Below are positions 24,958 to 34,645 of a stretch of DNA of 43,822 bases, piece by piece. The stretch is from Candidatus Gallipaludibacter merdavium. GTDB taxonomy: Bacteria; Bacteroidota; Bacteroidia; Bacteroidales; Paludibacteraceae. The position numbers and the translations under genes are program-made. Location of the stretch: positions 1 to 43,822 of the forward strand of contig JADIMG010000096.1 of assembly GCA_017694875.1 (NCBI GenBank), given 5' to 3'. Position 1 is the first letter of the stretch. Each line of letters opens with the position of its first letter. The notes below the pieces were generated by a model. The model was not told the origin of the DNA. It searched no databases and saw nothing but the letters and a program-made list of their open reading frames with translations.

Positions 24958-26001
24958 ATGAAGAAAGTTTCCGTTGTAATGTGTACATATAATGGTGCTC
25001 CTTATTTGCGGCAGCAATTGGACACTATTATCAACCAAACTTATCCCATCCATGAATTGATTGTGCAGGATGACCAAAGTACAGATGATACAATGGCGGT
25101 ATTAGAGGAATATGCTGCACGTTATCCGTTTATGCAGGTACACCGTAAGCAGCAAAGGAAGGGTATTGCTGATAATTTTCTTACAGCAATGGCTTATGCT
25201 ACGGGGGATTATATAGCGCTTTCAGACCAGGATGATATTTGGGAACTTACGAAAATAGAGGAACAGATAAATGCAATAGGAGATAGTTGGATTTGCTATC
25301 ATCCTTCACCGCCGTTTAACGGTGATAAGCCTTTATTTGATTATATTGTAGATCCTAGAATCCCTAATTGTGGTTTGGAAATAATCTTTGGAAATGGTTG
25401 TGTGTTAGGTCATACTATGTTATTGAGACGTTCACTTTTTAATAAGATGATAGAACATGTTCCTCAAGCAATGTTTTCGGGGCTTTATAATCACTTGTTT
25501 CATGATGGAATTTTGTTTATAGTAGCTAATGCATTAGAAGAGGATTGTATATGCCCTATAACATATGTCAATTCTCCACTGACATGGCATCGAAGATCGG
25601 ATGCTTCTGTTACAAAAGGAGAGGAACGTAGAGATTTGTCTAAACGAACATGGGGGAATGCGATGAGACTTGTTTTGCGCAATATAAATCCTAAAAGAAG
25701 AAAAGAAATAGCACCTCTTATTTATGATAGGCTATGTGCAATAAGGTTGTTGTTGGACTGTTTCCCTATGTCTTCATCTACCGCTGGGGCTAGGAAAATG
25801 ATTAATGCCTATTGTGACAAGAAATGGTATGGTGGCTTTGTTTTCTTATGTGAGTCGGTAAAAAACAGGAATAAAATATTTTATGCACCGGAAAAGAATC
25901 AATTTATAGCAACTTTGCGTGCATTACTGTTGCCTATTACAATGTATGATAAATATACTATCGCTTATCGGTATAAGAAGGAAGGGCGACCGGATGCATA
26001 A
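24958..26001 (+). CDS. Glycosyltransferase family 2 (rhamnosyltransferase-like)
   Basis: The 347-residue protein has a GT-A nucleotide-sugar domain in the first 230 residues or so: VSVVMCTYNGAPYLRQQLDT, IVQDDQSTDDT, and ALSDQDDIW as the DxD-type metal site. The layout resembles the RfbF/WbbL-like rhamnosyltransferase group of GT2, but donor and acceptor cannot be read from sequence. The C-terminal part (about 230-347) is rich in Arg and Lys and may sit on the membrane. It starts 1 base after the FkbM stop and ends 13 bases before glf. Confidence 0.88.
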   Translation: MKKVSVVMCTYNGAPYLRQQLDTIINQTYPIHELIVQDDQSTDDTMAVLEEYAARYPFMQVHRKQQRKGIADNFLTAMAYATGDYIALSDQDDIWELTKIEEQINAIGDSWICYHPSPPFNGDKPLFDYIVDPRIPNCGLEIIFGNGCVLGHTMLLRRSLFNKMIEHVPQAMFSGLYNHLFHDGILFIVANALEEDCICPITYVNSPLTWHRRSDASVTKGEERRDLSKRTWGNAMRLVLRNINPKRRKEIAPLIYDRLCAIRLLLDCFPMSSSTAGARKMINAYCDKKWYGGFVFLCESVKNRNKIFYAPEKNQFIATLRALLLPITMYDKYTIAYRYKKEGRPDA

Positions 26002-26014
26002 CCAATGAATATGT

Positions 26015-27124
26015 ATGAAACCATATGATTATCTTATTGTGGGAGCAGGGCTTTATGGATGTGTCTTTGCTCATGAAGCCAAGCAACGGGGAAAACGCTG
26101 CTTAGTAGTGGACAGACGTCCTCATGTAGGGGGAAATGTCTATTGTGAGGATGTGGATGGAATTCATGTGCATAAATACGGGGCACACATTTTCCATACT
26201 GCCGATAAAGAGGTTTGGAGATATGTAAACCGTTTTGTGGAATTCAATCGCTATACCAATAGCCCCGTAGCCAATTATCAAGGCCGGTTATACAACCTGC
26301 CATTTAATATGAATACTTTCTATCAGCTTTGGGGGGTGAAGACACCGCAAGAGGCAGAGGAGAAATTGGCAGAACAACGCGCGGAATATGCAGACATAGA
26401 ACCACAAAACCTGGAAGAACAGGCTCTGAAACTTATAGGGCGTGATGTCTATGAAACGCTTGTAAAGGGTTATACGGAAAAGCAGTGGGGATGTTCAGCC
26501 AAGGAACTTCCTCCGTTTATCATCAAGCGTTTGCCGGTTCGTCTTGTGTTTGACAATAATTATTTTAATGACCCATATCAAGGAATCCCTGTTGGTGGAT
26601 ACAATCAATTGGTCAATGCTCTGTTGGAGGGTGTTGAGGTGAAATTGAATGTGGATTTTTGCAAGGAGCGTGCACAATTGGAGGCGTTGGCGCATAAGGT
26701 GCTTTATACGGGAATGCTGGACGAATTGTTTGATTACCAGTTGGGAGAATTGCAGTATCGCAGTCTTCGTTTTGAACACCAACGCTTGGAGATGCCAAAC
26801 TATCAGGGAAATGCGGTGGTGAACTATACGGAACGGGAAGTTCCGTTTACACGCATCATTGAACACAAGCATTTTGAATTTGGTACACAACCCCATACGG
26901 TAATCACTCGTGAATATCCCCATGAATGGACCAAAGGGGAGGAGGCTTATTACCCCTTGAACAATCAGAAGAATGATAAATTGTATGCTTCCTACAGAGC
27001 AAAATTGGAGAATTTGGATAATTTCCTTATTGGTGGACGCCTTGCCGAATATAAATATTATGATATGGACAAAGTGATACGGGCTGCTTTGGACATGTCA
27101 TCTTTTGAATTGGACAACATCTAA
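26015..27124 (+). CDS. glf: UDP-galactopyranose mutase
   Basis: The 369-residue protein is a typical bacterial UGM. The FAD-binding Rossmann motif is IVGAGLYGCVFAHEA, followed by HVGGNVYCEDVDGI and HKYGAHIFHT (a family signature). Later conserved stretches include GYTEKQWG, FEHKHFEFG-type residues and IGGRLAEYKYYDMD. It interconverts UDP-galactopyranose and UDP-galactofuranose, so the product of this locus probably contains galactofuranose. It is mid-operon, between a GT2 gene and licD. Confidence 0.96.
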   Translation: MKPYDYLIVGAGLYGCVFAHEAKQRGKRCLVVDRRPHVGGNVYCEDVDGIHVHKYGAHIFHTADKEVWRYVNRFVEFNRYTNSPVANYQGRLYNLPFNMNTFYQLWGVKTPQEAEEKLAEQRAEYADIEPQNLEEQALKLIGRDVYETLVKGYTEKQWGCSAKELPPFIIKRLPVRLVFDNNYFNDPYQGIPVGGYNQLVNALLEGVEVKLNVDFCKERAQLEALAHKVLYTGMLDELFDYQLGELQYRSLRFEHQRLEMPNYQGNAVVNYTEREVPFTRIIEHKHFEFGTQPHTVITREYPHEWTKGEEAYYPLNNQKNDKLYASYRAKLENLDNFLIGGRLAEYKYYDMDKVIRAALDMSSFELDNI

Positions 27125-27141
27125 AATCAAGTGGTAAATTT

Positions 27142-27990
27142 ATGAATCTTCAGGAAATACGCTCAAAGACAGAATTGGAAATACCGAGAGCAACCGGGAG
27201 TTTACGCGAGGTGCAATTACGCATGCTGGATATTTTGTTGGAAGTAAAACGATTGTGCAATAAGCATGATATTCGTTATTGGTTAGATTTTGGAACTTTG
27301 TTGGGAGCTGTTCGGCATGCAGGTTTTATACCTTGGGATGATGATTTGGATGTATGTGTGTTGGAAGATGATTTTGAGCGCTTTTTGAGAGTTTGTAGCG
27401 AGGAATTACCTGATTGGCTTGTTTTGCAGACCGAAAAGACAGAGAAAGATTCTGGGATGGGTGCAGGATTAGTGAAAATTAGAGATAAAAACTCGTTGTA
27501 TATCCATGATTTCGATTCTTTTCGTTCGGATTACTCTAAAGGAATATTTATTGATGTGTTTAAAAGTGTACGCTATCCGGAAATGCCACGTGGGTTATTT
27601 TGTTACCTGTCACGCAGGGTAAGTTTTGCTTATGGATTTTGGCATTACCATCTTCCTATTTCTATGAAAAATATAATCTGCTATTGTGTGTATCCTTTCT
27701 CTTATTGTTTTCATAAGGCCATTTTTGAGTTTTTATGTGCAATAAAAAAGAAGAGATATTTGTTTTCTACTCCAGAAAGATATGTATATGGATTGTATAC
27801 TCCTGAAGATGAAATCTTTCCTCTTTCCGAAATGGATTTTGAGGGACATTTATTTCCGGTTCCACGCAATTGGGATAGACGATTGTGTGATAGCTTTGGC
27901 GACTATCTGAAAATTCCAGAAAAAACAAAACGTAGAACACATGCTAAGTATGTATTTTTAGATAAAGGAAAGGGAGTAATTGAATATTAA
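27142..27990 (+). CDS. LicD family phosphotransferase
   Basis: The 282-residue protein has the LicD motif: RYWLDFGTLLGAVRHAGF followed by IPWDDDLDVCV, with the acidic cluster that binds metal. The C-terminal third (about 150-282) is rich in aromatic and basic residues. LicD proteins transfer phosphoalcohol groups such as phosphocholine from CDP-linked donors onto sugars. A CDP-alcohol maker sits in the same operon, so this protein may use its product. The gene looks AT-rich relative to glf. Its stop lies 13 bases before the next start. Confidence 0.9.
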   Translation: MNLQEIRSKTELEIPRATGSLREVQLRMLDILLEVKRLCNKHDIRYWLDFGTLLGAVRHAGFIPWDDDLDVCVLEDDFERFLRVCSEELPDWLVLQTEKTEKDSGMGAGLVKIRDKNSLYIHDFDSFRSDYSKGIFIDVFKSVRYPEMPRGLFCYLSRRVSFAYGFWHYHLPISMKNIICYCVYPFSYCFHKAIFEFLCAIKKKRYLFSTPERYVYGLYTPEDEIFPLSEMDFEGHLFPVPRNWDRRLCDSFGDYLKIPEKTKRRTHAKYVFLDKGKGVIEY

Positions 27991-28003
27991 CATATTGGAT
28001 TAT

Positions 28004-29080
28004 ATGGAAAAGCTATTATCTATCATCATACCGACCTACAATATGGAGCAGCTATTGCCGCGTTGTTTGGATTCTTTAGTGTCGGCTGTCAATAATGACT
28101 TGTTGGAAGTCATGGTTGTTAATGATGGGAGTAAAGACGAATCGTTGCGTGTTGCCAATGAATACAAGGAGCGTTATCCGAATGTGGTTAACGTCATAGA
28201 CAAACCTAATGGTAATTATGGCTCAACGATTAATGCGGCTTTGCCTTTGGTCAAAGGAAAATATGTGAAGATTTTGGATGCGGATGACTGGTTTGATACA
28301 CGCGAGTTGGAACATCTTTTGGACGAGATGGCAAACGTAAATGTGGATTTGATTGTGACGCATTTCACGCAACTGGAGCCGGGTGGGCGTTGGCAATTGG
28401 TTAAATACAATACAATGGGACGTGAGGTGTATGAATATGGGCGTGTCTATAATTTGGATGATGTGCTCAAGGATGGATATATCCGTTTCTTCCTGATGCA
28501 TGCGATTGCCTGGCGGACACAGATGTTACGTGATATGGGGTATAGACAAACAGAAGGAATTTCCTATACGGATACAGAATGGGCTTCCGTGCCTGTATAT
28601 GTTGCGCAGACGATTGTATTTTTCCCTTTGAATGTCTATCAATATAATATGGATAGGGAAGGGCAGACGATGGACCCGAAGGTACTTATGAAAAGTGTGC
28701 GCCAATTGGATAGGGTGTTTGCTGGACTGTTGGAGTTTTATAGGACTTATGATAAGGCGCAGTTGTCGGAAATAAGGAAAAATTTTATACGTCAATATTT
28801 GGCAAACAGGGTCAGAATCTTATACAAAATTTATTTGTTGGATATGCCGCGGAAGGATTTTGAGCCGAAAGAGTTGGAAGAATTGGATGCAAGATACAGA
28901 AAATGGATAGAAGAGTTGGACTTGGATGTCCGCTTATATCCGGAAAACAAATTGTTGCGTATCGACTATGTCAAATATTGGCATAAATATGGAAAACGTT
29001 GGCCTGTGTGGTTGGAATGGATAAATAAAAAAGTGGATGTGGTTGTGAAAGGATTATATGTAATCTTGTTCCGTCATTGA
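28004..29080 (+). CDS. Glycosyltransferase family 2
   Basis: From ATG 28004 the protein has 358 residues. The GT-A domain has LLSIIIPTYNMEQLLPRCLD, VMVVNDGSKDESL and KILDADDWFDT as the DxD site. Donor and acceptor are unknown. The frame runs up to a TTG at 27980 that overlaps licD, but homologous proteins normally begin just before the IIIPTYN strand, so 28004 is preferred. It is the last gene of the glycan operon. No clear hairpin terminator follows, only a T-run at 29102-29108. Confidence 0.88.
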   Translation: MEKLLSIIIPTYNMEQLLPRCLDSLVSAVNNDLLEVMVVNDGSKDESLRVANEYKERYPNVVNVIDKPNGNYGSTINAALPLVKGKYVKILDADDWFDTRELEHLLDEMANVNVDLIVTHFTQLEPGGRWQLVKYNTMGREVYEYGRVYNLDDVLKDGYIRFFLMHAIAWRTQMLRDMGYRQTEGISYTDTEWASVPVYVAQTIVFFPLNVYQYNMDREGQTMDPKVLMKSVRQLDRVFAGLLEFYRTYDKAQLSEIRKNFIRQYLANRVRILYKIYLLDMPRKDFEPKELEELDARYRKWIEELDLDVRLYPENKLLRIDYVKYWHKYGKRWPVWLEWINKKVDVVVKGLYVILFRH

Positions 29081-29140
29081 TAAATTGTTAAGAAAGTTCT
29101 GTTTTTTTGCCGAGTTTTCTATAAGATAGGTGGAAATATG

Positions 29141-29148
29141 TATCTTTG
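29141..29148 (+). promoter_or_regulatory. -7 element of asd
   Basis: TATCTTTG lies at 29141-29148, with a weak TTTC at 29116-29119 (21 bases away). Predicted start ~29155 rules out the in-frame codon at 29146. Confidence 0.6.
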
Positions 29149-29190
29149 CAACCAGAACTAAATAGAATATTGAATAAGAGTATAGAAAAG

Positions 29191-30201
29191 ATGAAAGTCG
29201 CAATTGTGGGTGCCAGCGGAGCTGTTGGCCAGGAATTCCTTCGGGTGTTGGAGGAGAGAAATTTTCCCGTTACAGAGTTGGTCTTGTTTGGTTCTGCACG
29301 CAGTGCAGGAAAGGAATATCCTTTTAAAGGTAAAAAATACGTAGTAAAGGAATTGGTACATGGCGATGATTTTAAAGGTGTAGATATTGCCTTTACATCA
29401 GCAGGTGCTTCTGTTTCCAAAGAATTTGCTGAAGATATTACGCGTTTTGGAGCTGTTATGATTGATAATTCCAGTGCCTTCCGTATGGAAGAAGATGTTC
29501 CTTTGGTTGTGCCTGAGGTAAATGCGTTTGATGCTATTGCCCGTCCACGCAATATCATTGCCAATCCCAACTGTACGACCATACAAATGGTAGTGGCATT
29601 GCAGGTGATAGAAAACCTTTCACATATCAAAAGGGTGCATGTTGCAACCTATCAGGCTGCGAGCGGCGCGGGTGCTGCTGCCATGGAAGAATTAAAACTG
29701 CAACACAAACAGATATTGGAAGGAAAAACTGTTACGGTGGAAAAATTCCCATATCAATTGGCTTATAACTTGATTCCTCAGGTGGACGTGTTTACCGACA
29801 ACGGTTATACCAAGGAAGAAATGAAAATGTATAACGAAACACGTAAAATCATGCATTCCAATATTCAGGTAAGCGCTACATGTGTACGTGTGCCGGCTTT
29901 GCGGGCTCATTCGGAAAGCATCTGGCTGGAAACGGAGAAACCACTTGAACTGGAAGCGGTGCGTGAAGCATTTATTTCGGCAAATGGTATCATATATATG
30001 GATCAACCCGATGACAAACTCTATCCGATGCCGTATTACTTGTCAGGAAAAGATGCGGTATATGTGGGACGTTTGCGAAAAGATTTGACAAATGATTCCG
30101 GACTTACATTCTGGTGTGTGGGAGACCAAATTAAAAAAGGAGCTGCACTAAATGCTGTCCAAATCGCAGAATATCTAATCAAAATCAAGAATATAGGGTA
30201 A
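29191..30201 (+). CDS. asd: Aspartate-semialdehyde dehydrogenase
   Basis: From ATG 29191 the protein has 336 residues. The NADP-binding loop is [12 protein letters not shown]. The catalytic Cys lies in NPNCTTIQM, and the conserved [10 protein letters not shown] contains the active-site His. It reduces aspartyl phosphate to the semialdehyde on the route to lysine, diaminopimelate, threonine and methionine. It sits alone between the glycan operon and the M13 peptidase, with its own promoter and terminator. A 180-codon frame on the minus strand (29088-29630) is a shadow. Confidence 0.97.
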   Translation: MKVAIVGASGAVGQEFLRVLEERNFPVTELVLFGSARSAGKEYPFKGKKYVVKELVHGDDFKGVDIAFTSAGASVSKEFAEDITRFGAVMIDNSSAFRMEEDVPLVVPEVNAFDAIARPRNIIANPNCTTIQMVVALQVIENLSHIKRVHVATYQAASGAGAAAMEELKLQHKQILEGKTVTVEKFPYQLAYNLIPQVDVFTDNGYTKEEMKMYNETRKIMHSNIQVSATCVRVPALRAHSESIWLETEKPLELEAVREAFISANGIIYMDQPDDKLYPMPYYLSGKDAVYVGRLRKDLTNDSGLTFWCVGDQIKKGAALNAVQIAEYLIKIKNIG

Positions 30202-30238
30202 GTATAACTTTATAGAAGAACTTCAAAAGGTGTGGAAT

Positions 30239-30261
30239 AGGTATGTTTCATGCCTTTTTTT
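30239..30261 (+). terminator. Intrinsic terminator after asd
   Basis: AGGTATG (30239-30245) pairs with CATGCCT (30249-30255) around a TTT loop and runs into TTTTTT. A wider alternative stem from ~30225 also fits. Confidence 0.7.
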
Positions 30262-30360
30262 ACGCCTGTTTGGACTGGTTTTTGTAGGAAATAATTCTGT
30301 GGCTTTGGAGAAGTGAACAAACGCATGATGGATATAAACATTTATGATAAAATAACCGGT

Positions 30361-32400
30361 ATGAAAACAAAACATTTAGCATTTTGTGCTTTGGCTGTTG
30401 TTGCAACAGCGTGCACCACAAAGCAAACTACTTGTGAAACACCAAATGCAGGTGGTTTGGTGTTGGAAAATTTAGACACTACGGTGTTGCCGCAAAACGA
30501 TTTCTATCAGTATGCTTGCGGTGGTTGGATGAAATTAAATCCGCTAACCCCAGAGTATGCGCGTTTCGGCTCATTTGACAAACTGGCGGAAAACAATCGT
30601 ACACAATTGCGTGGCTTGATTGAAGGAATTGCCGCACAACAACACGAACAGGGAACAATTGAACAAAAAATAGGGGACCTCTATAATCTGGCAATGGATT
30701 CAGTGCGACGCAATAAGGAAGGAGTAGAACCGCTGAAACCTTATTGGGCTAAAATAGATGCAGTGACAGATGTCAAGGAACTGAGTGCATTGCTGCCGGA
30801 ACTCTATATGGATGGTATGGGAGGTATGTTCATCATGTATGTGGATGCTGATGCCATGAACAGTAATATGAATTTGGCGCAAACATATCAGACGGGATAT
30901 GCAATGGGCGAAAAAGAATATTATTTGGATACGGATGAGCATACAACGGAAATCCGTAATAAATATGTGGAACACGTAGGAAAAATGTTCCAATTGGCTG
31001 GTGTGGATGCAGAACAGGCTGCTAAAAATGCTGCAACGGTTTTGCGTATTGAAACTCGTTTGGCAACAGCTGCTTATAGCAATGTTGAATTGCGTAATCC
31101 TCATGCCAATTACAATAAGATGACAGTTGAACAGCTCAAGGCTTTAGTGCCTCAAATCGATTGGGATGTATATCTTTCTACACTTGGTCTGGCTGTTAAT
31201 GAAGTGTCTGTAGGACAAAAGGAACATCTGCAGGAAGTGGGCAAGGTTTTGGTGGAAGAACCATTGGAAGATGTGAAAACTTATTTGAAATGGCAGGCAA
31301 TAAGCAGTGCTGCATCTTCATTGAGTGATGAGATCTATGCACAGAATTTTGACTTCTACGGCAAAGTGTTGAGCGGCAAGGAAACTCCTTCGCCACGTTG
31401 GAAACGCGCAGTAAGTTCTGTGGATGGAACGCTGGGTGAAGCAGTGGGACAGATGTATGTAAAGCAATATTTCCCTGCAGAGGCTAAAGAACGTATGTTG
31501 ACTTTGGTAAGCAACCTGCAAACTGCATTGGGACAACGTATTCAGGCTTTGGAATGGATGAGCGACGAAACAAAGGCGAAAGCTTTGGAAAAATTGGCTA
31601 CTTTCCGTGTGAAGATTGGTTATCCTGATGAATGGCGTGATTATTCTGCATTGAATATCGACCCGCAATTACCTTATTTGGAAAATGGTATTCGTGCCAA
31701 TCGTTTTGAAATGGCCTATAATTTCAGCTTTGCAGGACAACCGGTGGATAAGGACAAATGGTTGATGACCCCACAAACTGTGAATGCTTATTACAATCCA
31801 ACTACCAATGAAATTTGCTTCCCTGCTGGTATTCTTCAATATCCATTCTTTGATATGAATGCCGATGATGCATTCAACTATGGTGCTATTGGTGTGGTAA
31901 TCGGTCATGAAATGACACATGGATTTGATGACCAAGGCTGTCAATATGATAAGGATGGTAATTTGAATAACTGGTGGACGGCTGAAGATAAAGCCAAATT
32001 TGACGAACGTGCACAAGTGTTGGTAAATTATTTCAATAATATCGAGGTGGCTCCTGGCGTATTTGCTAACGGACAATTTACCTTGGGTGAGAATATTGCT
32101 GACCACGGCGGTCTGCAGGTTTCTTATCAGGCTTTCAAGAATGCAACAAAAGATGCACCGCTTGACACCATTGCAGGATTGTCACCGGAACAACGTTTCT
32201 TCTTGTCTTATGCTGATGTATGGGCAGGCAACATTCGTGATGAAGAAGTGCTTTCACGCACAAAATCTGACCCGCACTCTTTGGGACGTTGGCGTGTAAA
32301 CGGTGCTCTGCCTCATATTGCAGCATGGTATGAAGCATTTAATGTTGGCCAGGAAAGCCCGATGTATTTGGCTCCTGAAAATCGTGTAAGCATTTGGTAA
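30361..32400 (+). CDS. pepO: M13 family zinc metallopeptidase, lipoprotein
   Basis: From ATG 30361 the protein has 679 residues. The start gives a lipoprotein signal ending in the lipobox VATAC (Cys18), so it is predicted to be membrane-anchored outside the cytoplasm. The neprilysin/PepO features are NDFYQYACGGWMK near the N-terminus, the zinc motif HEMTH at 516-520 (GHEMTHGFDDQG) and the third ligand Glu577 in GENIADHGG. It ends with the typical NRVSIW. It cleaves oligopeptides. In-frame codons at 30313 and 30325 would add a tail before the signal peptide and are unlikely. No clear -7 element was found upstream. Confidence 0.95.
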   Translation: MKTKHLAFCALAVVATACTTKQTTCETPNAGGLVLENLDTTVLPQNDFYQYACGGWMKLNPLTPEYARFGSFDKLAENNRTQLRGLIEGIAAQQHEQGTIEQKIGDLYNLAMDSVRRNKEGVEPLKPYWAKIDAVTDVKELSALLPELYMDGMGGMFIMYVDADAMNSNMNLAQTYQTGYAMGEKEYYLDTDEHTTEIRNKYVEHVGKMFQLAGVDAEQAAKNAATVLRIETRLATAAYSNVELRNPHANYNKMTVEQLKALVPQIDWDVYLSTLGLAVNEVSVGQKEHLQEVGKVLVEEPLEDVKTYLKWQAISSAASSLSDEIYAQNFDFYGKVLSGKETPSPRWKRAVSSVDGTLGEAVGQMYVKQYFPAEAKERMLTLVSNLQTALGQRIQALEWMSDETKAKALEKLATFRVKIGYPDEWRDYSALNIDPQLPYLENGIRANRFEMAYNFSFAGQPVDKDKWLMTPQTVNAYYNPTTNEICFPAGILQYPFFDMNADDAFNYGAIGVVIGHEMTHGFDDQGCQYDKDGNLNNWWTAEDKAKFDERAQVLVNYFNNIEVAPGVFANGQFTLGENIADHGGLQVSYQAFKNATKDAPLDTIAGLSPEQRFFLSYADVWAGNIRDEEVLSRTKSDPHSLGRWRVNGALPHIAAWYEAFNVGQESPMYLAPENRVSIW

Positions 32401-32421
32401 TAACCTTTATACCTTATAAAG

Positions 32422-32455
32422 AGTCGGCCCAGCTTTGTTTGTGGCCGGCTTTTTT
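32422..32455 (+). terminator. Intrinsic terminator after the M13 peptidase
   Basis: An 8-bp stem, AGTCGGCC (32422-32429) with GGCCGGCT (32443-32450), is followed by TTTTT. Confidence 0.85.
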
Positions 32456-32485
32456 ATTGGTGTACGGTTTGCGGCTGGTATGCCA

Positions 32486-32517
32486 TTTGTTTATGCAGGC
32501 ATGTTGTCGTATCTTTG
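32486..32517 (+). promoter_or_regulatory. Promoter of ychF
   Basis: TTTG at 32486-32489 and TATCTTTG at 32510-32517 are exactly 20 bases apart. Expected start is ~32524, 31 bases before the ATG at 32555. Confidence 0.8.
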
Positions 32518-32554
32518 CAGTTTAATTTAGTTGTAATAAAGAAAATAGAAGTAT

Positions 32555-33658
32555 ATGTCACTAAAATGCGGTATTGTTGGATTACCTAATGTGGGTAAAT
32601 CTACTCTTTTCAATTGTTTGTCGAATGCAAAAGCTCAGTCAGCCAATTTCCCTTTCTGTACAATAGAACCCAATGTGGGTGTGATTACTGTGCCGGATGA
32701 ACGTCTCAATAAATTGGCTGAGTTATGCCATCCGGAAAGAATTGTGCCGACCACAGTGGAGATTGTAGATATTGCGGGCTTGGTAAAAGGTGCCAGCAAA
32801 GGTGAAGGATTGGGCAACAAGTTTTTGGCAAATATCCGTGAAACGGATGCTATATTGCATGTGCTCCGTTGTTTTGATGATGCGAATGTGGTTCATGTCG
32901 ATGGTAGTGTAGATCCGGTACGTGATAAGGAAATTATTGATGCGGAATTACAGTTGAAGGATTTGGAAACAGTGGAAAGTCGTTTGCAGAAAGTACAGAA
33001 ACAGGCACAAAGCGGAGGTGATAAGCAGGCAAAGTTGGCTTGCGAGGTGTTTATGAAATACAAAGAAGCACTGGAACAGGGAAAATCGGCACGTATGGTA
33101 CAGTTTGAGACGAAAGATGAGCAATTGATAGCTCGTGACCTGTTCTTGCTTACGGCAAAGCCGGTTATGTATGTTTGTAATGTGGATGAAGGTTCTGCCA
33201 TTTCAGGCAACCAATATGTGGAGGCTGTACGGGAGGCAGTGAAAGATGAGGGCGCAGAAGTGCTGGTGGTTGCTGCAAAGATAGAATCGGAGATTGCCGA
33301 ACTGGAAACCTACGAGGAACGTCAGATGTTCTTGGCGGAAATAGGACTGGAAGAGTCGGGTGTGAACCGCTTGATTAAAGCGGCTTATCATTTGTTGAAT
33401 CTGAAGACTTTCCTTACCGCAGGAAGCGATGAAGTCCGTGCGTGGACATTTAGAGAGGGTTATAAAGCTCCTCAATGTGCGGGAGTAATTCATACGGATT
33501 TTGAGCGTGGTTTTATTCGTGCGGAGGTAATTAAGTATGACGATTTTGTAACTCTTGGTTCTGAAAGTGCATGTAGGGATGCTGGCAAACTGAGTGTGGA
33601 AGGAAAAGATTACTTGGTGCAGGATGGTGATATTATGCATTTTAGATTTAACGTGTAA
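32555..33658 (+). CDS. ychF: Redox-regulated ATPase YchF (Obg-like)
   Basis: The 367-residue protein is a full-length YchF/OLA1. The P-loop is GLPNVGKSTLFNCL (G1), followed by NFPFCTIEPNVGV, DIAGLVKGASKGEGLGNKFL (G3) and a coiled-coil arm (about 130-200). The C-terminal TGS domain (about 280-367) has TFREGYKAPQCAGVIHTDFE. YchF binds ATP more than GTP and associates with ribosomes; its role is linked to stress responses. The antiporter gene follows 17 bases later. Confidence 0.97.
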   Translation: MSLKCGIVGLPNVGKSTLFNCLSNAKAQSANFPFCTIEPNVGVITVPDERLNKLAELCHPERIVPTTVEIVDIAGLVKGASKGEGLGNKFLANIRETDAILHVLRCFDDANVVHVDGSVDPVRDKEIIDAELQLKDLETVESRLQKVQKQAQSGGDKQAKLACEVFMKYKEALEQGKSARMVQFETKDEQLIARDLFLLTAKPVMYVCNVDEGSAISGNQYVEAVREAVKDEGAEVLVVAAKIESEIAELETYEERQMFLAEIGLEESGVNRLIKAAYHLLNLKTFLTAGSDEVRAWTFREGYKAPQCAGVIHTDFERGFIRAEVIKYDDFVTLGSESACRDAGKLSVEGKDYLVQDGDIMHFRFNV

Positions 33659-33675
33659 AATTTAAGAGGATAAAA

Positions 33676-34635
33676 ATGATGGATTTTGTCATGGCTTATT
33701 CCAGTTATCTGCTCATCGTTGTGGGTTTTGTGCTATTGATGATGGGAGCAAACTGGTTGGTAAATGGGGCATCAGGTTTGGCAAAGCGTTTTCATGTGCC
33801 TGATTTGGTGATTGGGTTGACAATTGTGGCTTTTGGTACTTCTGCGCCGGAGTTGGTGGTCAATCTGGTGGCGGCTTGCACCGGTTCGTCAGAAATAGCT
33901 CTTACCAATATCTTGGGTAGCAATATTATCAATATTTTGGTTATCTTGGGTGTTGCCGGTGCCATTTGTCCAATAGCATCGCAGGCTAGTTCCAGACGTT
34001 TTGATATTCCTTTGAGTGCATGGGCCGGATTTGCTGTTTTAATGTTGGCGTTGATAACCCCGGAAGGAGGTGGTGTCAATCGATTGGGCGGTGTCTTCTT
34101 GTTGGTCTTCTTTGGCTTGTTCATGTGGGTGATGATACGCAAGGCTATAAAAGGGGATGGAGTGGATGAAGATGAAGAGTTTAAAGCTATGAAGGCTTGG
34201 AAAGCGATTCTAATGGTGATAATAGGGCTCGTGGCTTTGGTGCTTGGTGGGGATTTGATAGTGGATAGTGCAAAGACAATTGCTACGGCTTGGGGAGTAA
34301 GTGAATATGTTATCGGACTGACAATTGTTGCTCTGGGCACTTCCTTGCCGGAATTGGCTACTTCGGCTGTTGCTGCGTTTAAAGGTAATTCTGATTTGGC
34401 TATAGGGAATGTGATTGGTTCCAATATCTTTAATGTGTTCTTCGTATTGGGTATCAGTTCTGTCATTTCTCCTCTTCCGGCTTATGAAGGTTTGGTCATT
34501 GATGCCCTTATGGCTGGAGGTAGCAGTTTGCTTCTGTTGGGATTTGTTTCTACCAACAAAGAACATAAGTTGATGCGGTGGCAGGCAATCGTTTTCCTGT
34601 TAATCTATGCAGTCTATTTATATACCCGTCTTTAA
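33676..34635 (+). CDS. Calcium/sodium antiporter (CaCA family, YrbG-like)
   Basis: The 319-residue protein has ten predicted helices arranged as two inverted halves. Each half carries an alpha-repeat: GTSAPELVVNLVAACTG with NILGSNIINILVILG in the first, and GTSLPELATSAVAAFKG with NVIGSNIFNVFFVLG in the second. These form the cation site of K+-independent Na+/Ca2+ exchangers. An acidic loop (DGVDEDEEF, about residue 160) links the halves. It is placed between ychF and the ABC-F gene, with gaps of 17 and 10 bases, so the three are probably co-transcribed. Confidence 0.94.
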   Translation: MMDFVMAYSSYLLIVVGFVLLMMGANWLVNGASGLAKRFHVPDLVIGLTIVAFGTSAPELVVNLVAACTGSSEIALTNILGSNIINILVILGVAGAICPIASQASSRRFDIPLSAWAGFAVLMLALITPEGGGVNRLGGVFLLVFFGLFMWVMIRKAIKGDGVDEDEEFKAMKAWKAILMVIIGLVALVLGGDLIVDSAKTIATAWGVSEYVIGLTIVALGTSLPELATSAVAAFKGNSDLAIGNVIGSNIFNVFFVLGISSVISPLPAYEGLVIDALMAGGSSLLLLGFVSTNKEHKLMRWQAIVFLLIYAVYLYTRL

Positions 34636-34645
34636 ATGGTGAATT

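Noticed and set aside
29088-29630. A 180-codon minus-strand frame over the start of asd
   Set aside because: It overlaps the asd promoter and coding region and has no domain.
33792-34466. A 224-codon minus-strand frame opposite the Ca/Na antiporter
   Set aside because: Its repeated Ile/Pro/Thr-rich product mirrors the repeated transmembrane codons of the antiporter.
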